A stretch of 52,395 nucleotides of DNA from Pseudomonas maioricensis (GCF_022790535.1 NZ_LOHG01000025.1:1-52395), one strand, 5' to 3'; shown: positions 22,577-31,795, counted from the first letter of the stretch. The notes: a model not told the origin generated them from the letters alone. Program-made: numbers and translations.

Positions 22577-23857
22577 ATGCACACACTTGCAGACCTTCGC
22601 GCAGGCAGGCTGGCCGGCATCAAACGCCTGGACCTGTCTTGCGGACTGAGCCATTTCCCGATGGAAATCTTCGATCTGGCCGACTCGCTGGAAATCCTCA
22701 ACCTGAGTGGCAACTCGCTGCAGAGCCTGCCTGACGATCTTTATCGGCTGCCGCATCTGCAGGTGCTGTTCTGCTCCGATAACCAGTTCACCGAGCTGCC
22801 GACCTGCATCGGTCGTTGCCAGAACCTGCGCATTGTCGGCTTCAAGGCCAACCAGATCAGCCACGTCTCGGCGGCCGCGCTACCTCCCGCGCTTCGCTGG
22901 CTGATTCTGACTGACAACCGCATTGAGCAACTGCCTGATGCACTGGGTGAGTCCCGCTCCCTGCAAAAACTGATGCTGGCAGGCAATCGCTTGAGCGCCC
23001 TGCCAGCCAGCCTGGCTCAGTGTGAACAACTCGAGTTACTGCGTATCGCTGCGAACCAGCTAACCGCGCTACCTGACTGGCTGCTGCAATTACCCTCACT
23101 GGCATGGCTGGCCTTTGCCGGTAATCCGCTGTGCAAGACTCCTGAATCCGCTGTTGTACGGCAGATCCCATGGGTTGAGCTGGATATTCAGCAGCAGTTG
23201 GGCGAAGGCGCGTCCGGGGTCATTCAGCAAGCGCTCTGGCAGCCACCTCGGCAAGCAGCCAGGACCGTGGCAGTCAAACTGTACAAAGGCACCGTCACCA
23301 GTGATGGTTCACCGCTCAACGAAATGGCAGCCTGTATCGCAGCGGGTAGCCACCCGAACCTGATCAATGTCGAAGGCCAGATCTTCGACCACCCAGAGTC
23401 CCGTGCCGGGCTGGTCATGCAGTTGATTGATGCAAGCTTCACTAACCTGGCGGGCCCACCCAGCCTGCAATCCTGCTCAAGAGATATTTACCCCGCAGGG
23501 TTACGCCTGACCAGGTCGACGGCTTTACAACTGGCGCGCGGCATCGCGTCGGTCACCGCACACTTGCATGAACGTGGCATGACCCACGGTGACCTGTACG
23601 GTCATAACATTCTCTGGCATGACAAGGGTGACTGCTTGCTGGGCGACTTTGGTGCCGCGTCTTTTTACTCCACGCCAGCTCAGGCCCAAGCGCTGCAACG
23701 CATCGAAACACGGGCGTTCGGGATTCTGCTGGGCGAGTTGCTGGAGCGTTGTGACGAAACGCGAGAAGATGCCTTGTGGGCATTGCAGGCGCAGTGTGTT
23801 CAGCCGGACGTCAGTCGACGACCGACGTTGCGGGAGATTGAGCAACGCTTGGGTTGA
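22577..23857 (+). CDS. Leucine-rich-repeat protein with a C-terminal eukaryotic-type protein kinase domain
   Basis: A 426-residue cytoplasmic protein with no membrane helix. Residues about 17-185 hold seven leucine-rich repeats (for example LEILNLSGNSLQSLPDDLYR and LQKLMLAGNRLSALPASLAQ). Residues 201-426 are a Hanks-type kinase: glycine loop LGEGASGV (208-215), VAVK with K234, a candidate helix-C E249, catalytic HGDLYGHN (337-344) and DFG (357-359). All catalytic residues are present, so it should be active. It follows the tetR gene by three bases. The substrate and binding partner of the repeats are unknown. Confidence 0.9.
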   Translation: MHTLADLRAGRLAGIKRLDLSCGLSHFPMEIFDLADSLEILNLSGNSLQSLPDDLYRLPHLQVLFCSDNQFTELPTCIGRCQNLRIVGFKANQISHVSAAALPPALRWLILTDNRIEQLPDALGESRSLQKLMLAGNRLSALPASLAQCEQLELLRIAANQLTALPDWLLQLPSLAWLAFAGNPLCKTPESAVVRQIPWVELDIQQQLGEGASGVIQQALWQPPRQAARTVAVKLYKGTVTSDGSPLNEMAACIAAGSHPNLINVEGQIFDHPESRAGLVMQLIDASFTNLAGPPSLQSCSRDIYPAGLRLTRSTALQLARGIASVTAHLHERGMTHGDLYGHNILWHDKGDCLLGDFGAASFYSTPAQAQALQRIETRAFGILLGELLERCDETREDALWALQAQCVQPDVSRRPTLREIEQRLG

Positions 23858-24034
23858 AACCGGAGCGGTGCTTGCTCCGGGATGAGCGACGCTAGAACGC
23901 ATCGCCCCAATCGTCGGAATACCGCCCAGACCAAGCATCGCTCCCACATAGAACCAGGTTTGGTGCACGAGAGCGATGTGTCAGGGACACCGGGGCGAAT
24001 CCCTCAGGATCTTCGCAATCTTCTAGGACCGGCG

Positions 24035-24739
24035 TTACCCTGCCAAACCTACATAAACGTTCTGCACGTCGTCATTGTTGTCGATAGCCGCCAGGAAGGC
24101 TTCAACTTCGGCCATCTGCTCTTCGTTCAGGCCGTCAACAGTGCTTTTCGGGCGATAGCCCAGTTGGGCTGACTGCACGGTGAAACCGAATTCCGGAAGC
24201 TTTTTGCACACCGCATCCATATCGGTAGGCTCAGTGAGGAACAGGGTTGCGCCCTCTTCGCCCGGCTCGCAATCCTGAGCACCCGCCTCAATCGCCGCCT
24301 CATCCGGGTCAGCGTCCGGATTGGTCGGCACTGCCTCGATCATGCCCTGATAGTTGAAGTCCCAGGAAACCGAACCCGCAGCGCCCAATTGGCCTTTGCG
24401 GAACAGCACGCGGATTTCCGAGACCGTGCGGTTGATGTTGTCAGTCAGACACTCAACGATCACCGGCACCCGATGTGGAGCAAAGCCTTCATAGGTCAGA
24501 CGCTCGAACGTCACGTTTTCACCCAGCAGCCCCGCGCCTTTCTTGATCGCCCGCTCCAGGGTTTCCCGCGGCATAGAAGCTTTTTTAGCCTGTTCCACTA
24601 CCAGCCGCAGGCGCGGATTCATGTCCGGATCTGCCCCGGCGCGTGCCGCAATCATGATTTCCTTGGACAGCTTGCCGAAGATACGCCCCTTGGCATTGGA
24701 TGCTGCTTCTTTATGCTTGACCTTCCACTGTGCGCCCAT
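24035..24739 (-). CDS. YebC/PmpR-family protein
   Basis: A 234-residue YebC-family protein. The N-terminus MGAQWKVKHKEAASNAKGRI is the form of the second YebC paralogue of Pseudomonas; the better-known one begins MAGHSKW. Other conserved parts are ADPDMNPRLRLVVEQAKKAS, MPRETLERAIKKGAG and LTDNINRTVSEIRVLFRKGQ. Family members are described both as DNA-binding regulators and, more recently, as ribosome-associated factors that help translate proline stretches. I start at the ATG at 24739 and not at the in-frame start 45 bases upstream because the family begins at this point. Confidence 0.92.
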   Translation of the reverse strand: MGAQWKVKHKEAASNAKGRIFGKLSKEIMIAARAGADPDMNPRLRLVVEQAKKASMPRETLERAIKKGAGLLGENVTFERLTYEGFAPHRVPVIVECLTDNINRTVSEIRVLFRKGQLGAAGSVSWDFNYQGMIEAVPTNPDADPDEAAIEAGAQDCEPGEEGATLFLTEPTDMDAVCKKLPEFGFTVQSAQLGYRPKSTVDGLNEEQMAEVEAFLAAIDNNDDVQNVYVGLAG

Positions 24740-25069
24740 GCTTGCTCTCTTGATCCGATTGCGCTTTGCCCGATGCGCCAGCATCCATTAACGGGCTGAC
24801 TGCAAACCAGGGCAAAGCGTTAAAAATGAGGTGGCTACGTGTCGAGACCGATGCACGACGACGGCGCATTTTATACCCGATGACGCCAGATGAAACCCCC
24901 GCCGTTGTCCATTGAGCACCGTTTGCGGATTGCATCGTGATTAATGCACTGCAACGCAACTAGCGACATTCCTCTTTAACTTGTAGTCCCTTTCCGAAAA
25001 ATGCTTAAGCGATGCCCATAGACCGTGGCATTTCGTACCCTCTGCCCCCTCAAATTCAAGGTGGGAGCG
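24740..25069. other. Intergenic region between yebC-type gene and vgrG-like gene, no feature seen
   Basis: 330 bases that separate two divergent genes. I find no hairpin terminator, REP-type repeat or convincing small reading frame. It presumably holds the two promoters. Confidence 0.5.
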
Positions 25070-27073
25070 ATGTGGATGTCCGAAGGCCAACAAATGCCGA
25101 TCACACTGGCGATTGTCGATCACAAGATGAATCTGCCTGTCATCAGCATCAGCGGGCGGGAAGCCCTGAACGCCCCTTACAGTTTCGTCGTCGATTTTCT
25201 GTGCGCCGACCCACACCTGGATTTCAGGGCCCTGGAACAACAGACAGCCTACCTCACGCTAAGCCTGAACAATGGCGTACATGGCAAAATCAGCAATGCT
25301 AACCGACTGTATAGCGGAGCAGCCCTGAGTCTTTACCGGATAGAACTGGGCCCGACGCTGCTAGCCCTGCAACACCACCGCCAGCATCGGGTTTTTCAGG
25401 GCCTGAGCGCACCGCAAATTATCTCCAGGCTTATGGAAGAGCATGGGCTTGCCCCGGATACTTACCGTTTTGAGCAATTGGTGGGCATTTATCCGCAGCG
25501 AGAAGCGTGCGTGCAGCACGAAGAGACCGATCTGCATTTGCTGCTGCGGCTTTGCGAAGAAGAAGGCATTCATTTTCGCTTTGAACACCGGGAGTCATCG
25601 CACGTGCTGATCTTCGCCGACGATCCGGCTTCTTTTTCACACCGCTCCGCGCCTGTGCAATTTCAGCTACCGATCTCGCAAGGCGTCAGGTCTCCCTCCC
25701 TCTCGCACCTTGCAGAACAATGGGCAATGGCGTCGACGACAGCCCATTACGAAGCGCCTGACCATGGCTGGACGCTGAAGGAACGAACCACTGACAACCG
25801 CAATGGGCAGGAGGCCAGTAATGAGCGCTTTGACGCCAGCGTTCTTTCACGCCTACCCACGGAAAGTCAGGCACATGCTCGCCAGATCAGCGCCCGGGCT
25901 CTAGAACGTCAACGTTGTGAGCGCCGTATCATTCTCGGGCTCAGCATTGAACTTCCTCTGACCCCTGGCCAGATCATGCAGGTTCAAGCGCATCCGGAGG
26001 CACGCTTCAATGATCAATGGCTGGTGACTGAGGTGAGCCACGCCGGTAAGCAACCCGAAGTTTTAAAAGATCACCCCCCGGAGGATACCGCGCAGATCAT
26101 CGACATCCTGCAAACTCTCTCGACACCGCAACAGGAAGGATCGATACAGTGCGAAATAGAGCCGTTTAGTCAGGGCTACAGCAGCAGTTTCCGGGTACTG
26201 CCTTGGGAAATGCCCTTCAGGCCCGGCTTGAAGCACCGCAAGGCCGCCGCTACCCGCTTTCTGCCCGCAACCCTGTTGAGTCGCTGCGAGCAAGAACAGG
26301 ATCAACTGCTCAACGGGCGGCTGCCTGTCAGATTCGACACACAACGCTCAGCGTGCGCAACCAAAGACGAGCTTTGCGCGCCGACTTCGGTTTCTCTGGA
26401 GCAACTCAAGGCACTGCGAATCGGTACAGCACTGTTGATTGCCCACTTTGACAACGACCCCGATCGGCCGATTATCCACGGAGTGCCAGACGAACATGGC
26501 ACGCTGCTCAAGGAGCAAAAAAGCCTGGATAGCCTGGATGGCTTGCCCACAGCGCAAGCAGTCCATCTGGTCGGGCCTCAGACACTCCATCTGGTGACCT
26601 GTCGAGATCTGGCACTCACTACCGCCGAGAGCAGATTCGAACTCACTGGTACGCGCATCCTCATGACGGGCACACCGCCAAAGTTGACTGCCCAGTCCCA
26701 CTGCGCAGCACTTGAAGTACCCGTGCAGCGCGCCGCGCTGTCATTCTTCGACGCGGACTTGCGTCTGACCGAATACCCCGGCCTGAAGGGCGCGCCACTG
26801 CCTGACCGCTTGTGGTACATCGTTCGAATGCGCGAAGCCGGATTGCAGTTTCTCGCCCGCCTGCAACCGGAGCACTTTCTGTTCGAAGGTAAAACCGATA
26901 AACACGGCTACTGCGGACTAGGCGCCCGGCAGTTGCGCGAACTGGCCACGGCATACCGCAAGACGCCCGACGGCCTGTGCCTGATTCACCCCGGGCATTG
27001 CATCAAATTGCGGGACTGGTTCGAACAGAACTGGCCTTCGCGATTGCATCAGGCATTCATCCAGCACGGATGA
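25070..27073 (+). CDS. VgrG-like type VI secretion spike protein, divergent and orphan
   Basis: About 667 residues. The first 360 or so match the gp27-like base of VgrG proteins: SGREALNAPYSFVVDFLCAD near the N-terminus, VFQGLSAPQIISRLMEEHGL, CVQHEETDLHLLLRLCEEEG, IHFRFEH, and later ARFNDQWLVTEVSHAGKQPE. The next part is an altered OB-fold: NGRLPVRFD and FDNDPDRPIIHGVPDEHGTL are recognisable, but the usual tryptophan-rich 'WVRV' stretch is missing. The last 100 residues (HFLFEGKTDKHGYCGLGARQ, then DGLCLIHPGHCIKL) differ from the beta-helix needle of typical VgrG. No hcp, PAAR, adaptor or effector gene is nearby. Starts at 25070, 25076 or 25094 are all possible. Confidence 0.75.
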   Translation: MWMSEGQQMPITLAIVDHKMNLPVISISGREALNAPYSFVVDFLCADPHLDFRALEQQTAYLTLSLNNGVHGKISNANRLYSGAALSLYRIELGPTLLALQHHRQHRVFQGLSAPQIISRLMEEHGLAPDTYRFEQLVGIYPQREACVQHEETDLHLLLRLCEEEGIHFRFEHRESSHVLIFADDPASFSHRSAPVQFQLPISQGVRSPSLSHLAEQWAMASTTAHYEAPDHGWTLKERTTDNRNGQEASNERFDASVLSRLPTESQAHARQISARALERQRCERRIILGLSIELPLTPGQIMQVQAHPEARFNDQWLVTEVSHAGKQPEVLKDHPPEDTAQIIDILQTLSTPQQEGSIQCEIEPFSQGYSSSFRVLPWEMPFRPGLKHRKAAATRFLPATLLSRCEQEQDQLLNGRLPVRFDTQRSACATKDELCAPTSVSLEQLKALRIGTALLIAHFDNDPDRPIIHGVPDEHGTLLKEQKSLDSLDGLPTAQAVHLVGPQTLHLVTCRDLALTTAESRFELTGTRILMTGTPPKLTAQSHCAALEVPVQRAALSFFDADLRLTEYPGLKGAPLPDRLWYIVRMREAGLQFLARLQPEHFLFEGKTDKHGYCGLGARQLRELATAYRKTPDGLCLIHPGHCIKLRDWFEQNWPSRLHQAFIQHG

Positions 27074-27077
27074 GCTG

Positions 27078-27851
27078 TCAGCGCCCCCTGAAGCGTGGCT
27101 CGCGCTTCTCGATGAATGCAGCCATGCCTTCTTTCTGATCTTCAGTCGCAAACGCAGCATGAAACACACGACGCTCGAAACGAATGCCCTCGGCGAGACT
27201 GACTTCGAACGCCCGGTTGACGCTTTCCTTGACCATCATCGCCACAGGCAGCGACTTTTCGGCAATGGACGCAGCGACTTTCAGCGCTTCACTCAACAGT
27301 GAATCAACCGGTAGAACCCTGGCCACCAGCCCTGAGCGTTCCGCTTCCTGGGCGTCGATAAGCCGGCCAGTCAGGCACATTTCCATGGCTTTGGCCTTGC
27401 CTACCGCATGGGTCAGACGTTGCGTCCCGCCCATGCCGGGCAATACGCCCAGCTTGATCTCAGGCTGGCCGAAGCGGGCGTTGTCTGCCGCCAGAATAAA
27501 GTCGCACATCAAGGCCAGCTCACAACCGCCTCCTAGCGCGAAACCAGCCACGGCGGCGATCATCGGCTTACGTCGACCGGCAACCCGGTCACTGTCGCTG
27601 AACAGATCATCCAGGTAAATCTGCGGGTATTTCAGCTCAGCCATCTCCTTGATATCGGCACCCGCGGCAAAGGCTTTGCTGGAGCCAGTCAGGACGATAC
27701 AACCCACGTCACGGTCACCGTCCAGCTCGTCCAGGGCGTGGTTCAGCTCGCTGATCAACTGCGCGTTGAGGGCGTTCAACGCCTCGGGACGGTTGAGCGT
27801 AATGAGCGCTACCCTATCTAGAATCTCTACCAGAATGCAGTCGTAACTCAT
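27078..27851 (-). CDS. Enoyl-CoA hydratase/isomerase family protein
   Basis: A 257-residue crotonase. LITLNRPEALNALNAQLISE, the first oxyanion segment GSSKAFAAGADIKEMAELKY and the second AVAGFALGGGCELALMCDFI are all standard, and IKLGVLPGMGGTQRLTHAVG with the Glu pair region indicates a true hydratase. It hydrates a 2-enoyl-CoA to a 3-hydroxyacyl-CoA. It is the last of three same-strand genes (dehydrogenase, thiolase, hydratase) that together make a beta-oxidation module. Confidence 0.93.
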   Translation of the reverse strand: MSYDCILVEILDRVALITLNRPEALNALNAQLISELNHALDELDGDRDVGCIVLTGSSKAFAAGADIKEMAELKYPQIYLDDLFSDSDRVAGRRKPMIAAVAGFALGGGCELALMCDFILAADNARFGQPEIKLGVLPGMGGTQRLTHAVGKAKAMEMCLTGRLIDAQEAERSGLVARVLPVDSLLSEALKVAASIAEKSLPVAMMVKESVNRAFEVSLAEGIRFERRVFHAAFATEDQKEGMAAFIEKREPRFRGR

Positions 27852-27924
27852 TGATAATAAACTCCTTTATAAAAAAACAACCATAATAGAAATAACATTA
27901 ACAATTAACGCTTAATAACTGTTT

Positions 27925-29133
27925 TTACTGGATTATTTCCAAAGCCATTGCCGTAGCCTCTCCACCCCCTATACAAATGGCTGCAACGCCACGGTGCAGT
28001 CCATTCCGTCGTAATGCGCCCAACAGAGTGACCAGAATGCGGGCACCCGAAGCGCCTATCGGGTGCCCGAGTGCGCATGCACCGCCATGGATGTTGACCT
28101 TGTTGTGAGGCAAGTTCAGTTGGCTCATCGCAGCCAGCGTCACGACGGCGAACGCCTCGTTGATTTCGAATAGATCAACCTCCTCCAACGCCCATCCTGT
28201 ACGTTCCATCAACGCACGAATTGCCCCGATGGGTGCGACGGGAAACAACCCAGGCTCATCGGCAAAAGCCGCATGCCCCTGAATAATTGCCAGAGGGTTC
28301 AATCCTCGTCGTGTTGCTTCTGAACGCTGCATCAGCAGCAGCGCAGCGGCGCCATCCGAGATCGAACTGGAGTTGGCCGCAGTAACAGTACCGTCCTTGC
28401 GAAAGGCCGGTTTGAGTGTGGGGATTTTATCCAGCCGTGCCTTGGGGGGTTGCTCATCCTGGCTTACCAGGCGTTGCTCTTTCCCTGATACGACCTGCAG
28501 CGGGACTATTTCGTCCGCGAACCAGCCTCTTTCGATCGCTTCCTGTGCACGGTTCAGTGAAGCGACTGCAAAGGCATCCTGGACCTCGCGGCTGAAATTG
28601 TGGCTTTCTGCGCACTGCTCGGCATAGGTGCCCATCAGTCGCCCCGGCTCATAGGCATCTTCCAGACCGTCGAGAAACATATGGTCGAGCACCCGACCAT
28701 GGCCCATTCGATAGCCCGCGCGAGCCCGGTCCAGCAGATAAGGCGCATTGGACATACTCTCCATGCCACCCGCTACCATTACTCGGGCGCTACCAGCCAG
28801 CAACTGGTCATGGGCCAGAATCGCTGCCTGCATACCCGATCCACACATTTTGTTCAGCGTCGTGCATCGCGTCGACGTGGCAAGCCCGGCACCCAGTGCG
28901 GCCTGCCGAGCGGGTGCCTGTCCCAGCCCTGCTGACAGCACACAACCGAATAACACCTGCTCGACATCCTGGGGCGGGACGCCTGCGCGCTCTACGACTG
29001 CACGGATCGCCGCCGCCCCCAACTGTGGCGCAGTCAGGCTCTGCAAGTCCCCTTGAAAGCCACCCATAGGGGTACGCGCGGCGCTGACTATTACGACGGG
29101 ATCATCATTCAAACCTGGATTTACTGACGGCAT
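27925..29133 (-). CDS. Thiolase (acetyl-CoA C-acyltransferase)
   Basis: A 402-residue type II thiolase. The nucleophilic Cys is in TTLNKMCGSGMQAAILAHDQ; NEAFAVVTLAAM, GGACALGHPIGASGARILVT and the C-terminal CIGGGEATAMALE provide the remaining active-site His and Cys. It cleaves a 3-oxoacyl-CoA with CoA. Together with the neighbouring HSD10-like dehydrogenase it may act on 2-methylacetoacetyl-CoA from isoleucine, but this is inference. Confidence 0.94.
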   Translation of the reverse strand: MPSVNPGLNDDPVVIVSAARTPMGGFQGDLQSLTAPQLGAAAIRAVVERAGVPPQDVEQVLFGCVLSAGLGQAPARQAALGAGLATSTRCTTLNKMCGSGMQAAILAHDQLLAGSARVMVAGGMESMSNAPYLLDRARAGYRMGHGRVLDHMFLDGLEDAYEPGRLMGTYAEQCAESHNFSREVQDAFAVASLNRAQEAIERGWFADEIVPLQVVSGKEQRLVSQDEQPPKARLDKIPTLKPAFRKDGTVTAANSSSISDGAAALLLMQRSEATRRGLNPLAIIQGHAAFADEPGLFPVAPIGAIRALMERTGWALEEVDLFEINEAFAVVTLAAMSQLNLPHNKVNIHGGACALGHPIGASGARILVTLLGALRRNGLHRGVAAICIGGGEATAMALEIIQ

Positions 29134-29187
29134 GTTCAGTTCCTCATTGAGCAGGTTGCGATTTGACTGGAATACCTACCTGGCAAC

Positions 29188-29216
29188 ACCGGCACTACGC
29201 AGTACCGGCACTACGC
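29188..29216. repeat. Short direct repeat
   Basis: ACCGGCACTACGC occurs at 29188-29200 and again at 29204-29216, giving a 16-base period. It lies in the gap between the dehydrogenase and thiolase genes. No function is apparent. Confidence 0.5.
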
Positions 29217-29237
29217 GGCATGGCGCAGTGCGCATGC

Positions 29238-30005
29238 TCATCTGGCTGCCATCCGTAACGCTCCGTCCAGACGGATCACTTCGCCATTAAGCATCGGATT
29301 TTCAATGATGTGCCGAACCAGCGCGGCGTATTCGTCCGGTTTGCCCAGACGCGGAGGGAACGGCACACCCGCGGCCAACGACTCGCGCACTTGAGGTGTC
29401 ATGCCCGCCATCATTGGCGTTTCGAAAATACCGGGGGCAATGGTCATGACCCGGATCCCAAAGCGGGCCAGCTCTCTCGCAGCGGGCAGGGTCATGCTGA
29501 CAATGGCGCCTTTTGAAGCGGCATAGGCCGTCTGGCCAATCTGACCGTCGTATGCAGCCACTGAAGCGGTATTAATGATCACGCCCCGCTCGCCGCTTTC
29601 ATCTGCAGTGACGGCGGAGATAGCTGCACTGGCGAGTCGAAGAAGATTGAAACTGCCGATGAGGTTGACGTCGATCACCCGACGAAAATCGGGCAGAGGG
29701 TGCGGCCCATCTTTGCCGAGGATTTTTTGCGCTCCGACGATACCGGCACAGTTGACCAGACCATGGAGCGCGCCGAACGCCTCAACACTCGCGTCTACCG
29801 CAGACTGAGCCGAACCCTCTTCGCAAACATCGGTGACAACTGCCCGGGCGTTCGGCCCAAGCTGATCGACCTGCACGGCTAATGCATCGGCATTGAGGTC
29901 GGCAAGCACAACTTTGGCCCCTGCGCCGATCAGCATGCGCGCAGTGGCGGCGCCTAATCCCGAAGCCCCGCCGCTGACGAGGAATACCTTGTCGCGAATA
30001 TCCAT
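29238..30005 (-). CDS. Short-chain 3-hydroxyacyl-CoA dehydrogenase, HSD10-like
   Basis: A 255-residue SDR enzyme. The NAD site is VSGGASGLGAATARMLIGAG, with ADLNAD after the second strand favouring NAD(H). NCAGI, the Ser-containing INTASVAAYDGQIGQTAYAA and the catalytic YAASK follow. The insert around KILGKDGPHPLPDFRRVIDV is characteristic of the type II 3-hydroxyacyl-CoA dehydrogenase (HSD10) branch, which oxidises 2-methyl-3-hydroxybutyryl-CoA and similar substrates. It is first of the three catabolic genes and follows the AraC gene by 78 bases. Confidence 0.92.
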   Translation of the reverse strand: MDIRDKVFLVSGGASGLGAATARMLIGAGAKVVLADLNADALAVQVDQLGPNARAVVTDVCEEGSAQSAVDASVEAFGALHGLVNCAGIVGAQKILGKDGPHPLPDFRRVIDVNLIGSFNLLRLASAAISAVTADESGERGVIINTASVAAYDGQIGQTAYAASKGAIVSMTLPAARELARFGIRVMTIAPGIFETPMMAGMTPQVRESLAAGVPFPPRLGKPDEYAALVRHIIENPMLNGEVIRLDGALRMAAR

Positions 30006-30083
30006 GAGTGACCTCTATTCGGTGTGTTGTTTTTGTACCGAAATAGTCGCGCTGCTACCTGTTTCAGGCAATGGCCAAAGTGC

Positions 30084-31190
30084 TCAGTGTGGATGACCGG
30101 TTTGGCCAATACGGCCCAGTACCACATCCCGATAATGACCCGGGTTGGTCCCTGACCATTTTCGAAATGCTTTGTGAAACGAACTGGCGTCGGCAAAGCC
30201 AAGACGGCTGGCGATGGTAGTGAAGTCGAGTTGCTCATCGGCCAGCCAGCCGATTGCCAGGTCCTTGCGCACGGAGTCCTTGAGCGCCTGGTAGCTTTGC
30301 GCCTCTTCGGCCAGACGCCGACGCAGCGTCGAACCGGACATGAACAGCCCCTGCGCGAGCTCGGCACTGTTCGGCCACTGCTCCGCAGGCAGACTGCGCA
30401 AATATTGGCGGATGCGACTGGCCAGACTTTGTGAATCCCGGTACCTGACCAACAGGTTGGCGGGGACTGTGCCAAGGAAAGCGTCGAGTTCGGCAGTACT
30501 GCGTCTTATAGCCAGATCAAGGCAATCAGCAGCAAAGATCATTCTCGACCGCGGACGCTGGAAGCGCAGATTTTCCGAGAACATCACCTTGTAATCCTCG
30601 ATGTAATCCGGCTGCACACATCGCAACTCAATGCCCAGAATCGGCACGCGTCGCCCACATAACCAGCAGGCAACGCCATGCACAATCATCCAGAACGTGA
30701 AGTCTGCGAACGCCCTGGAAACCGCGCCTTGCGGATGATCAATAACAATTTCTGCCACGCTTTGCTGGCGGATCAAGCGGGCACCAAAGCGCTCAAGCAT
30801 CAGCCCGAGAAACGCCAGGCCGGACTCAAGGCCCTCGGCAAGTGTCGGCTGCGCCATGGAAGAGCGACAGAGAAACTCAAGGCTGCCCTTGCGCAATGGC
30901 CTTGGGTCCATGCCAAAGAACAAATCGTCAGTGCAGCGTTCGAGGCTGCGCCACAGCGCCGCGTATGCGCTGACCGGTACCCTTGCCCTGCTTTCGCCCA
31001 TCACATCAGGCGCGATACCCGCCTGCGCCAGCAGCGCCTGCTGCTCATCCTTGGGCAAACGGCTTTCCAGCAGCGCCTCACGGACCAATTCAATGGAAAT
31101 GGTGTCCTTGACGATCGCATTTGCAAGCGGTGGCGCTGGTTTCTGGTGTCTGGGCATCTGCGACTCGGCAACAGGCAGGTCCAGCAGCAT
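30084..31190 (-). CDS. AraC-family transcriptional regulator (Arabinose_bd-type)
   Basis: A 368-residue regulator. The N-terminal two thirds is the long 'Arabinose_bd' domain seen in OruR/VirF-type AraC proteins (VPVSAYAALWRSLERCTDDL, then SLEFLCRSSMAQPTLAEGLE). The C-terminal AraC HTH pair begins GLFMSGSTLRRRLAEEAQSY and ends IASRLGFADASSFHKAFRKW. A shorter start at 31157 is possible; neither has a clear Shine-Dalgarno. It is on the same strand as, and directly upstream of, the dehydrogenase-thiolase-hydratase genes, which it probably activates. Confidence 0.9.
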   Translation of the reverse strand: MLLDLPVAESQMPRHQKPAPPLANAIVKDTISIELVREALLESRLPKDEQQALLAQAGIAPDVMGESRARVPVSAYAALWRSLERCTDDLFFGMDPRPLRKGSLEFLCRSSMAQPTLAEGLESGLAFLGLMLERFGARLIRQQSVAEIVIDHPQGAVSRAFADFTFWMIVHGVACWLCGRRVPILGIELRCVQPDYIEDYKVMFSENLRFQRPRSRMIFAADCLDLAIRRSTAELDAFLGTVPANLLVRYRDSQSLASRIRQYLRSLPAEQWPNSAELAQGLFMSGSTLRRRLAEEAQSYQALKDSVRKDLAIGWLADEQLDFTTIASRLGFADASSFHKAFRKWSGTNPGHYRDVVLGRIGQTGHPH

Positions 31191-31279
31191 AAGCCAGAGC
31201 AGGATGAAAACGAATCTCTACGCACGAGTGAGGTCTGACCGGAAAGCGCAGCCCTGTCACGACCCCAGGAAAACACCGA

Positions 31280-31759
31280 ATGCCCTTACGCCCGATTCGT
31301 ACGCTGCTGATCAGCCTGCTGCTGTTGACCTTGAATGCCTGCGCGCTGTTGCCCAATCGTGACCCGCTGAATATCAATGTGGTCGGTATTGAGCCGTTAC
31401 CGGGTCAGGGCCTTGAAGTCAGGCTTGCGGTGAAGTTGCGACTGCAGAACCCTAACGAGAACGCCATCGAGTACAACGGCGTGGCGCTGGACCTGGACGT
31501 GAATGGCAAATTACTGGCTTCAGGTGTCAGCGACCAACAGGGCACCATCGGACGGTTTTCGGAAGCCGTTCTGGTCGTCCCTGTCAGCGTGTCGGCCTTT
31601 GCAGCCCTGCGCCAGGCCGTGGGCCTGACGCAAAGCCAAAGTCTCGATAATCTGCCCTACACCTTGCGCGGCAAGCTGGCCGGAGGGCTGTTCGGCACCA
31701 TGCGCTTCAAGGACAGCGGTGTCTTGAACCTGCCGCAGCCCATCGACGGTAGTTGGTAA
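31280..31759 (+). CDS. LEA type 2 family lipoprotein
   Basis: A 159-residue predicted lipoprotein. The signal peptide IRTLLISLLLLTLNAC ends in a lipobox with Cys21. The mature part (PGQGLEVRLAVKLRLQNPNE, then YNGVALDLDVNGKLLASGVS) is the LEA14-like/WHy beta-sandwich domain found in plant stress proteins and many bacteria. It is divergent from the AraC gene. Its molecular function in bacteria is not known. Confidence 0.85.
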   Translation: MPLRPIRTLLISLLLLTLNACALLPNRDPLNINVVGIEPLPGQGLEVRLAVKLRLQNPNENAIEYNGVALDLDVNGKLLASGVSDQQGTIGRFSEAVLVVPVSVSAFAALRQAVGLTQSQSLDNLPYTLRGKLAGGLFGTMRFKDSGVLNLPQPIDGSW

Positions 31760-31795
31760 ACCTGGACCTGCGGGAGCTCACCCGGGAAAAAGCAG

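Noticed and set aside
23858..24034. Possible remnant of a small membrane protein on the minus strand from 23968 (HQTWFYVGAMLGLGGI)
   Set aside because: About 17 residues look like the start of a membrane protein, perhaps of DUF423 type, but the frame soon loses any resemblance and runs into the kinase gene; the evidence is too thin to call a pseudogene.
25070..27073. Type VI secretion gene cluster
   Set aside because: Only a VgrG-like gene is present; no structural, hcp, PAAR or immunity-type gene was found within several kilobases.
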